A DNA stretch of 7,040 nt, taken from an uncultured Sphingomonadaceae bacterium (GTDB taxonomy: Bacteria > Pseudomonadota > Alphaproteobacteria > Sphingomonadales > Sphingomonadaceae). Of the stretch, positions 1-5,449 are shown piece after piece. Every line of letters starts with the position of its first letter. The stretch's first letter is position 1. Made by a program: the position numbers and the translations under genes. A model generated the notes under the pieces. The model was not told the origin of the DNA and did not search any database. It saw only the letters and a program-made list of their open reading frames with translations. Location of the stretch: contig CALLWN010000358.1 of the NCBI GenBank assembly GCA_938016505.1, positions 1-7,040 on the forward strand, given 5' to 3'.

Positions 1-2
1 GC

Positions 3-143
3 TTCGTCCAGGATCTGGACCGCGCCCACACCGCTGCCGTGATGGCCGAACGCAGGCTCTGGGATGCGCTGGAAACCATCAAAGACGGCTTCGCCGTGTT
101 CGACAGCGCCATGCGCCTTGTCTGCGCCAATGCCGCCTGGCTT
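3..143 (+). other. PAS-domain-like segment in frame with phaC
   Basis: The translated segment runs in the PhaC frame from the window edge. It begins with a charged, possibly helical stretch (LDRAHTAAVMAERR) and continues into LWDALETIKDGFAVFD and then RLVCANAAWL. From memory, the pattern of a helix followed by DAL/IE-x-I-x-DGF-x-x-FD-x-x-x-RLV-x-x-N is the opening of PAS domains in alphaproteobacterial sensor histidine kinases, often preceded by a coiled coil. Only about the first 30 residues of a PAS domain are present; the remainder of the fold is missing and PhaC-like sequence takes over by about residue 55. The resemblance is seen in the sequence, but the domain assignment has not been tested by a profile search. 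Confidence 0.5.
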
Positions 144-1790
144 GCGCCGCTGACACAATGGGCAGAATTCGGCAGGGCTGCGCTCGACGAGGCTGGCAAG
201 GCCCCGACGGCGGATCTTGCGAGGCTCGCGGGCGACTGGTGGGCCGACCAGCTCAGGCTCTGGGCCGACTATGTCGCAGGCAAGCCGACCGAGCTGCCGC
301 CGGAAGTCGCGCGCAACGGGCGCATCGCAGGTCAGGCCTGGGAAGCCAACCCGCTGTTTGACATGATCCGCAAGAGCTATCTGCTCACCAGCCACCACGC
401 GCTCCAGGGCTCGCACGTGTTCGACCGGCTTTCCCCGGAGATGGCCGACCGGCTGCGCTTCCACACCCGCCAGCTCGTCGAGGCGATGAACCCGGCCAAC
501 TTCGCCCTGCTGAACCCGGAGGTGCTGCACGCCGCGCAGGAAAGCGGCGGGCAGAGCCTTCTGAGGGGCATGGAGAATCTCGCCCGCGACCTCGCCCAGG
601 GCAAGCTGACGATGACCGACGAGACGGCCTTCGAGGTCGGCCGGAACGTCGCGGCGACGCCGGGCAAGGTGGTGTTCCGCAACCGGATGTTCGAGCTCAT
701 CCACTATGCCCCGACCACCGACACGGTGTTCGAGACCCCGCTCCTCATCTTCCCGCCGTGGATCAACAAATTCTACATCCTCGACCTGACGCCGGAGAAG
801 AGCTTCATCCGCTGGGCGGTCGAACAGGGCCTCTCCGTCTTCGTCGTCTCCTGGGCGCAGGCCTCCGAGAAGACGGCGGACGCCACCCTCGACACCTATG
901 TCGAGGAAGGCTTCCTGACTGCGATCGACGTGGTGCGGAGCATCTGCGGCGTGGCCTCGGTCCACACCATCGGCTACTGCGTCGCCGGGACGACGCTTGC
1001 CGCAGTGCTCGCCCTGCTCGCCGCCCGCGGCGAGGCCGACCGGGTGAAGACCGCCACCTTCTTCACGGCCCAGACCGACTTCGAGGACGCTGGCGACCTC
1101 CTCCACTTCGTCGATGACCAGATGCTCGCCACCATCGAGCAGCTCGGGGCCTCGGGCGTGTTCGACGGCCGCTACCTGGCGCTCACCTTCAACCTGCTGC
1201 GCCCCACCGACCTCATGTGGAACTATGTGGTCAACAACTACCTGCTGGGGAAGGACTATGTGCCTTTCGACCTGCTCTACTGGAACTCCGATCCAACCAA
1301 CGTGCCAGCGAAATGGCATCTGGCCTATCTGAAGGATTTCTACCGCGACAATCTGCTGGCGAAGCCGGGGGGCATTTCCATTCTCGGCACCCCGATCGAC
1401 CTCGGGCTCGTGAACACGCCAGCCTACATCCAGGCTGGGAAGGACGACCATATCGCGCCGGCGGTCTCGGTGTGGAAGCTGACGCGCCACCTCAAGGGCC
1501 CGGTCAGGTTCGTGCTTGCGGGTTCGGGCCACATCGCCGGGGTGGTCAATCCGCCGGCGGCCAACAAGTACATGCACTGGACGCTTCGCGAGGGCGCGCA
1601 GCTTCCGGACACGCTCGACGCCTTCAGGGCGCAGGCCGTCGAAACGAAGGGCAGCTGGTGGCCGGACTGGATCGGCTGGCTCGCGCCGCAGTCGGGACCG
1701 CAGGTTCCAGCGAGGGTGCCGGGCACGCACCCCGACTTCCCCGCGCTTGACGAGGCGCCCGGTCCCTATGTGAAGGAGCGGATCGCCTGA
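3..1790 (+). CDS. phaC: Class I poly(3-hydroxyalkanoate) synthase with unusual PAS-like N-terminus; 5' end probably outside window
   Basis: Polymerises (R)-3-hydroxyacyl-CoA, typically 3-hydroxybutyryl-CoA, into storage polyester on cytoplasmic granules. Numbering from the GTG at 39 (583 residues): the PhaC N-terminal domain is recognisable from about residue 55, with the conserved WEANPLFDMI at 101-110. The alpha/beta-hydrolase core follows, including PPWINKFYILDL (239-250), the nucleophile box GYCVAG with Cys314, Asp470 in DDHIAP and His498 in GSGHIAG, so the Cys-Asp-His triad is intact. NPPAANK (504-510) and GSWWPDW near the C-terminus are also family signatures. The start is unsettled. 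In-frame starts are GTG 39, ATG 42, GTG 96 and ATG 111; none has a Shine-Dalgarno, and the next in-frame ATG (363) would cut into the conserved domain. The frame is open to base 3, and residues about -12 to 35 look like a PAS domain rather than PhaC, so the gene may be a fusion that begins upstream. Identity as PhaC is secure; the N-terminus is not. The stop overlaps the proposed murI start. Confidence 0.93.
   Translation, partial: FVQDLDRAHTAAVMAERRLWDALETIKDGFAVFDSAMRLVCANAAWLAPLTQWAEFGRAALDEAGKAPTADLARLAGDWWADQLRLWADYVAGKPTELPPEVARNGRIAGQAWEANPLFDMIRKSYLLTSHHALQGSHVFDRLSPEMADRLRFHTRQLVEAMNPANFALLNPEVLHAAQESGGQSLLRGMENLARDLAQGKLTMTDETAFEVGRNVAATPGKVVFRNRMFELIHYAPTTDTVFETPLLIFPPWINKFYILDLTPEKSFIRWAVEQGLSVFVVSWAQASEKTADATLDTYVEEGFLTAIDVVRSICGVASVHTIGYCVAGTTLAAVLALLAARGEADRVKTATFFTAQTDFEDAGDLLHFVDDQMLATIEQLGASGVFDGRYLALTFNLLRPTDLMWNYVVNNYLLGKDYVPFDLLYWNSDPTNVPAKWHLAYLKDFYRDNLLAKPGGISILGTPIDLGLVNTPAYIQAGKDDHIAPAVSVWKLTRHLKGPVRFVLAGSGHIAGVVNPPAANKYMHWTLREGAQLPDTLDAFRAQAVETKGSWWPDWIGWLAPQSGPQVPARVPGTHPDFPALDEAPGPYVKERIA
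1773..1778 (+). promoter_or_regulatory. Shine-Dalgarno AAGGAG deciding the murI start
   Basis: A full AAGGAG lies inside the last codons of phaC, with an 8-base spacer before the CTG at 1787. It is the strongest ribosome-binding site in the window. It points at a codon that is neither ATG, GTG nor TTG, which supports a CTG start for the racemase. Confidence 0.7.
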
Positions 1791-2602
1791 GCCAGCCGGG
1801 GCAGGGGCCCATTCTCCTCCTTGATTCGGGTGTCGGCGGGCTTTCGGTGCTCGCCGCCATCCGCCGGCTCCTGCCCGGCGCAGCTGTCGCCTATTGTGCC
1901 GATACTGCCGGCTTTCCCTATGGCACCAAGAGCGAGGGCGAGGTGGCGGCGCGCGTGGCGGGCCTTCTTGGCAGGCTTTCCGAACGGCTTGCGCCCTCGC
2001 TCGCCGTCATTGCCTGCAACACGGCGTCGACCATTGCGCTCGGCTGGGTGCGGCCGGTGGTCGCCTGCCCGATCGTCGGCACCGTGCCCGCCATCAAGCC
2101 CGCGGCCGAACGGTCGGCGAGCCGGGTGATCGGCGTGCTCGGCACCGAGGCGACCGTTCGGCAGCCCTATGTCGCGGACCTGGCCGCCCGATTTGCCGCC
2201 GACTGCACCGTTCTGCTGCATGGCACCACAGCGCTGGTCGAGGCGGCTGAGGCCAAGCTGCGCGGCGTGGCGGTGGACCCGGCCATCCCGGCTTACGCGC
2301 TCGCCGGCCTCATCGACCAGCCGGGCGGCGACCGGCTCGATACCGTGGTGCTCGCGTGCACCCACTTCCCGCTGCTCGAGGCCGAGCTCGCCGCGGCCGC
2401 CCCCAGGCCACTCGCCTTTGTCGACGGCGCCGCCGGGATTGCCCGGCGGGTCGCGACACTTCTGGGCGAAGCCGTTCCGGCGCCGGCACCGGGCAGGTTC
2501 CTCGCGACCGGGCCGCTCGCCCCCCTTGCGCCGCTTGCACCCGCGCTTATGCAGCATGGCTTCATGACGATCGCGCAGCTGGAAGGGGCGGGGGGCGGCT
2601 GA
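1787..2602 (+). CDS. murI: Glutamate racemase, probable CTG start
   Basis: Interconverts L- and D-glutamate without a cofactor, supplying D-Glu for peptidoglycan in the cytoplasm. From CTG 1787 the protein is 271 residues, a normal MurI length. The N-terminal DSGVGGLSVL places Asp13 and Ser14 in the active site. PYGTKS follows, then ACNTAST with catalytic Cys77 and ACTHFPLLE with catalytic Cys191 and His193. A GTG at 1847 would start inside SVLAAI and delete DSGVGG, so it cannot be the real start. Between the in-frame stop TGA at 1748-1750 and that GTG there is no ATG, GTG or TTG. The near-cognate candidates are CTG 1787, with AAGGAG 8 bases upstream, and ATT 1811. CTG overlaps the phaC stop as CTGA, where ATGA would be usual. 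The C-terminus carries three Pro-Leu-Ala triplets. Function is near certain; the start codon is inferred. Confidence 0.94.
   Translation: MSQPGQGPILLLDSGVGGLSVLAAIRRLLPGAAVAYCADTAGFPYGTKSEGEVAARVAGLLGRLSERLAPSLAVIACNTASTIALGWVRPVVACPIVGTVPAIKPAAERSASRVIGVLGTEATVRQPYVADLAARFAADCTVLLHGTTALVEAAEAKLRGVAVDPAIPAYALAGLIDQPGGDRLDTVVLACTHFPLLEAELAAAAPRPLAFVDGAAGIARRVATLLGEAVPAPAPGRFLATGPLAPLAPLAPALMQHGFMTIAQLEGAGGG
2513..2539 (+). repeat. Three imperfect 9-base tandem units encoding Pro-Leu-Ala in murI
   Basis: Three consecutive PLA triplets, followed by one more Pro-Ala, lie near the C-terminus of MurI. The codons vary at third positions (CTC/CTT, GCC/GCG/GCA), so this is an old or drifting repeat rather than a fresh slippage product. 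It lies after the last catalytic motif. Confidence 0.6.
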
Positions 2603-3057
2603 TGGTGATGACCGATGCCGAGCTTCTCGAGCGGATGCGCACTCGGATCCCGCCGACCGCCCAGCTTCTCGGCCAGGAGTTGCTGGCGCTCGATTCGGCG
2701 GCTGGAACGGTCCGGATGCAGTTCCTCGGCAAGCCCGAGTTCTGCAACCCGATGGGCAATGTCCAGGGCGGGATCCTCGCCGCCATGCTCGACGATTGCG
2801 CGGCCTTTGCGGTCATCGTGAAGTCGCAGCGGCGGATCGTGGTGCCCACGATCGAGTTCAAGGTGAGCTTCCTCGCGCCCGCCAGGCTGGGCCGCGCGAT
2901 CATCGCCGAGGGGCGCTGCCTCAAGCTCGGGCGCACCATCGCCTTTGCCGAGAGCGATCTGTTCGACCCCGAGGGCCGGCTTCTGGCCCGGCTGTCGACG
3001 AGTTGCGTGCCGACCCCGCTCGAGGGCGACGGCCTGATGCTGGAGAAGACGCCATGA
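2602..3057 (+). CDS. PaaI-family hotdog-fold acyl-CoA thioesterase
   Basis: Predicted to hydrolyse an acyl-CoA or aryl-CoA thioester in the cytoplasm; the substrate cannot be read from the sequence. The 151 residues are the usual size of a single hotdog domain. The signature is CNPMGNVQGGILAAMLDD (residues 48-65): Asn49, the Gly56-Gly57 pair at the start of the hot-dog helix, and Asp64/Asp65 where the family places its acidic catalytic residue. The usual VHGG His is Gln55 here, a variant I also associate with many alphaproteobacterial members. VPTIEFKVSFLAPAR (81-95) and the final strand RLLARLSTSCV (126-136) complete the fold. ATG 2602 shares one base with the murI stop (TGATG); GTG 2605 and ATG 2608 are alternative starts, and only a G-run at 2590-2595 precedes them, so coupling to murI translation is plausible. 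It overlaps the next gene as ATGA. It could be annotated simply as a hotdog-domain protein. Confidence 0.87.
   Translation: MVMTDAELLERMRTRIPPTAQLLGQELLALDSAAGTVRMQFLGKPEFCNPMGNVQGGILAAMLDDCAAFAVIVKSQRRIVVPTIEFKVSFLAPARLGRAIIAEGRCLKLGRTIAFAESDLFDPEGRLLARLSTSCVPTPLEGDGLMLEKTP
3042..3045 (+). promoter_or_regulatory. Shine-Dalgarno GGAG for the 3-hydroxyisobutyryl-CoA hydrolase-like gene
   Basis: GGAG sits 8 bases before the ATG at 3054, inside the end of the thioesterase gene. It supports that ATG over the long in-frame extension upstream, which is a shadow of the thioesterase in another frame. Confidence 0.6.
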
Positions 3058-4088
3058 CCCCTGAGACCGACGAGATCCGCTTCCGCCGCGAGGGCCGCAT
3101 CGGCATTGCAACCCTCAACCGCCCGCAGGCCCTGAATGCGCTCAACCGGGCGATGTGCCGGGCCTGGCATCGCCAGCTTCTCGACTGGTCGCTCGAACCC
3201 GACATCGCCGCCATTGTCATCGAGGGGGCAGGCGACCGGGCCTTCTGTGCCGGTGGCGATGTCGTTGCACTTCACCACGCCGGGAAGACCGGCTCGCCCG
3301 AGTGGGAGGGGTTCTTCTTCGACGAGTATCGCATGAACCAGGCCATTTCCGCCTGCGCCAAGCCTCATGTTGCGCTGATCGACGGGATCACCATGGGCGG
3401 CGGGGTCGGGCTTTCGATCCACGGCCATTTCCGCGTCGCAACCGAGCGCACCCGCTTCGCCATGCCGGAAACGGGCATCGGCCTCATCCCCGATGTGGGG
3501 GGCACCCATGCGCTGCCCCGGCTGCCGGGTGAAATCGGGACCTGGGCGGCGCTGACCGGCGCCCGGCTCGATGGCGCTGCGTGCCGGGCGGCCGGCATCG
3601 CGACCCACTATGTCCAGTCTGCCGAACTGCCCGTGCTGATCGAGCGGCTGGCCCACAGCCACGAGCCGGTGGAGGAGGTGCTTGCCACCTTCGACACCGA
3701 CCCCGGGTCCGACAGCGTCACCCCGCTGCGCGACGGGATCGATTTCCACTTCAGCCACGACACGGTGGAAGACATTCTCGCCAGTCTCGACGACGGCGAC
3801 GACTGGGCGCGCGAGCAGGCGTCCATCATCCGCCGGATGTCTCCGACGTCGTGCAAGCTCAGCCTCCACGGCGTGCGCGAAGGCGAGAGCGACAGCATCG
3901 AGGCCTGCCTCATTCGGGAATTCCGGATGGTCTCGGCGATCAAGGCTGGGCATGACTTCTACGAGGGCGTGCGCGCCCAGCTGATCGACAAGGACCGCAA
4001 CCCCAGCTGGGACCCGGCCGATCTCGCCGGGGTTGACATCGCGCCCTATCTCGCCGTGCCGCCCTGGGGCGATCTGCACTTCAACTGA
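3054..4088 (+). CDS. 3-hydroxyisobutyryl-CoA hydrolase / enoyl-CoA hydratase-isomerase family protein
   Basis: A crotonase-fold enzyme of 344 residues, most like 3-hydroxyisobutyryl-CoA hydrolase, which releases 3-hydroxyisobutyrate from its CoA ester in valine breakdown. The length suits this group; ordinary enoyl-CoA hydratases are about 260 residues. The N-terminal part has TLNRPQALNALN (20-31) and the oxyanion-hole segment FCAGGDV (64-70). ITMGGGVGLSIHG (112-124) gives the second oxyanion glycine, and MPETGIGLIPDVGG (137-150) carries Glu139 and Asp147 at the positions of the catalytic pair described for plant and human hydrolases. The C-terminal part, with EFRMV and DFYEGVRAQLIDKDRNPSWDP, is diagnostic of the hydrolase branch. 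The start is the ATG overlapping the thioesterase stop (ATGA), preceded by GGAG. No other valine-pathway genes are visible, so a different short-chain hydroxyacyl-CoA substrate is possible. Confidence 0.9.
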   Translation: MTPETDEIRFRREGRIGIATLNRPQALNALNRAMCRAWHRQLLDWSLEPDIAAIVIEGAGDRAFCAGGDVVALHHAGKTGSPEWEGFFFDEYRMNQAISACAKPHVALIDGITMGGGVGLSIHGHFRVATERTRFAMPETGIGLIPDVGGTHALPRLPGEIGTWAALTGARLDGAACRAAGIATHYVQSAELPVLIERLAHSHEPVEEVLATFDTDPGSDSVTPLRDGIDFHFSHDTVEDILASLDDGDDWAREQASIIRRMSPTSCKLSLHGVREGESDSIEACLIREFRMVSAIKAGHDFYEGVRAQLIDKDRNPSWDPADLAGVDIAPYLAVPPWGDLHFN

Positions 4089-4098
4089 TGCTGCGACC

Positions 4099-4111
4099 GA
4101 GGCTGCGCCTC
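4099..4111. terminator. Possible weak bidirectional hairpin between convergent genes
   Basis: GAGGC-TGC-GCCTC is a perfect 5-base-pair inverted repeat with a 3-base loop. It occupies most of the 21-base gap between the two converging gene sets and runs into the stop codon of the - strand gene. It has no T-tract on either side, so it is a poor intrinsic terminator, and a stem this short can arise by chance in such GC-rich DNA. Confidence 0.2.
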
Positions 4112-4499
4112 AGGGGCCGACGAAGCGATATTCCACCTGGGCGGCGAAGGGCCTGCGCCCGGAAATGCCCTTGGCCTGGACGACATAGAGGCCGCCATGG
4201 TCGCGGCGCACATGGCTCCGCCCGCTGTCGCCTCCCGGGCAACTCCAGGTGACGACGGCGTGGGTGGTGCGATCGTCGACGACCGTCACCCGGCAGTCGT
4301 CGGCGAGGGTCTGGCCGGCGAAGACCATGGCGCCAGGGTCAACCAGCGGCCGGCGTTGCCCGGTCAAGCCTTCGCTGGTCACTTCCCATGTGCCGGCGCG
4401 AAAGCCGTCGGCGAACAGCTGGAGCGCGGGCAACGCTGGAGCCGCGCCAGCGGCTCCCGGCACTGCGAGCAGGAGAAGGGCGAGAGGCACGCGCCGCAT
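4110..4499 (-). CDS. Small exported protein, DUF3617-like, function unknown
   Basis: The predicted protein is 129 residues and I cannot assign an activity. Residues 1 to about 19 (MRRVPLALLLLAVPGAAGA) form a clear signal peptide with an AxA-type cleavage site, so the mature protein is probably periplasmic. The mature part contains GTWEVTSEG (36-44), Cys69, TWSCPGGDSGRS with Cys87 (84-95), and VQAKGISGRRPF (107-118). This W-E-V opening, a CPGG-x-GRS core and a following GIS motif resemble DUF3617 proteins of sphingomonads, and the two cysteines could form a disulfide. The frame extends 77 codons upstream into hslO, but the signal peptide and the hslO stop favour the ATG at 4499. An AGGGG stretch lies only three bases before that ATG, too close to be a convincing ribosome site. 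It is probably the last gene of the argD-argF-hslO transcript. Confidence 0.68.
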   Translation of the reverse strand: MRRVPLALLLLAVPGAAGAAPALPALQLFADGFRAGTWEVTSEGLTGQRRPLVDPGAMVFAGQTLADDCRVTVVDDRTTHAVVTWSCPGGDSGRSHVRRDHGGLYVVQAKGISGRRPFAAQVEYRFVGP

Positions 4500-4531
4500 G
4501 GCCCCTATATCGGCAGCAGCCGACCGCTCTT

Positions 4532-5449
4532 CTAGACCTCGAAAAGGAACCGCTTCGAACAGAATTCGCAGTCGACCGCAATCCGGCCATCCTCGCCGCG
4601 CATCGCGACCCGCTCGGATTCCGGAAAGCGCAACAGGACCGAGCGGATATAGTCTGCCGAGCAGCGGCAGCCACGGCTGAGCGCGACCGGCGGAAGCACC
4701 CGGATTTCCTCCTCGTGGAACATCCGCCACAGGAGGGTTTCAAGCGGGAGCGCCGGATCCTCGAGTTCGGCGTCGCCAAGCGTTCCGGCCAGTGCCGCGA
4801 CATGGGCCCAGTCGGGGTGGTCGCAGTCCGGCCCGAGACCGAGCCGTGCGCCGCCCGCCTCGGCCCGCGCCAGATGCTGGACGATGAACCCGCTCGCGCG
4901 CATGCCGCCATCGGCACCGCGCCCAGCCGTCAGCCGCACGAGTGTCGGCACCTGCTCGGAGCTGGCGAAATAGCCCTGCGCTGCGGCCGCGAGCGACGGG
5001 CCTTCCAGCGCGACGATGCCCTGGTAGCGCTCGGCCGAGACGCACTGGTCGAGCGTGATGACGAGGTGCCCCCCGCCGAACATCTGGTCGAGCGGCTCGC
5101 CCTCGACGAGGCGGCGGTCGGGGTCGACCGCCACATAGCCGCGCAGGGCGCCGGCAAGATAGTCGGCCACGAGCAGCCTGACCGCGCCCTCGCGTCCGCG
5201 CGGCGGCTGGGCCTGCACGGTCACCTGGCCTTCGTCGGGCCTGAGAATCGCTCCCATCAGCGCGGCAAGCGCAAGCGCCTGGGCGAGGAGGCGCGCCGGG
5301 GTCTCGGCATAGGCATGGGCGGAGAGAATGGTGTCGAGAACCGGCCCGAGCCGCACCACCCGGCCGCGGGCGCTGCGTGCCGGGATGAGGAAGCCGAGGA
5401 CGCGGTCGGTGTCGGCAACCTGCGACTGCGCGGGCGTCGGCTCAGGCAT
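4532..5449 (-). CDS. hslO: Hsp33 redox-regulated holdase chaperone
   Basis: Cytoplasmic chaperone that is silent when reduced and zinc-bound. On oxidative unfolding it loses zinc, forms disulfides and holds unfolding proteins. The 305-residue length is typical of the family. The N-terminal substrate-binding domain covers about residues 15-190, with HAYAETPARLLAQALALAALMG (45-66), GYVAV (104-108) and GEPLDQMFGGGHLVIT (117-132). The C-terminal redox switch has all four zinc ligands: Cys261 and Cys263 in GCRCS (CxC) and Cys294 and Cys297 in CEFC (CxxC). The start was taken as ATG 5449, which overlaps the end of argF by 8 bases (ATGCCTGA) and lacks an obvious Shine-Dalgarno, so it may depend on argF translation. 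An ATG 14 codons earlier lies deeper in argF and would add a cysteine-rich tail not expected in the family. Confidence 0.95.
   Translation of the reverse strand: MPEPTPAQSQVADTDRVLGFLIPARSARGRVVRLGPVLDTILSAHAYAETPARLLAQALALAALMGAILRPDEGQVTVQAQPPRGREGAVRLLVADYLAGALRGYVAVDPDRRLVEGEPLDQMFGGGHLVITLDQCVSAERYQGIVALEGPSLAAAAQGYFASSEQVPTLVRLTAGRGADGGMRASGFIVQHLARAEAGGARLGLGPDCDHPDWAHVAALAGTLGDAELEDPALPLETLLWRMFHEEEIRVLPPVALSRGCRCSADYIRSVLLRFPESERVAMRGEDGRIAVDCEFCSKRFLFEV

Noticed and set aside
165..170. GAATTC (an EcoRI site) near the PAS/PhaC transition, raising the idea of a cloning junction
   Set aside because: The same site also occurs at 3918-3923 and 4562-4567 inside ordinary genes, so its presence here is not evidence of an artefact by itself.
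1766..2557. A 263-codon open frame on the - strand opposite murI
   Set aside because: Shadow frame of murI with no conserved motif.
1847..2602. murI starting at GTG 1847
   Set aside because: This start would remove DSGVGG, including the active-site Asp and Ser, although the upstream codons encode them perfectly in frame.
2562..4079. A 505-codon open frame on the - strand opposite the thioesterase and hydrolase genes
   Set aside because: It is antisense to two genes with clear family motifs, has no recognisable domain, and has the Arg/Gly/Ala/Pro-rich composition expected of a shadow frame in GC-rich DNA.
4500..4730. A 77-codon N-terminal extension of the DUF3617-like gene
   Set aside because: It lies inside hslO in another frame. 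The signal peptide begins exactly at ATG 4499, just after the hslO stop.
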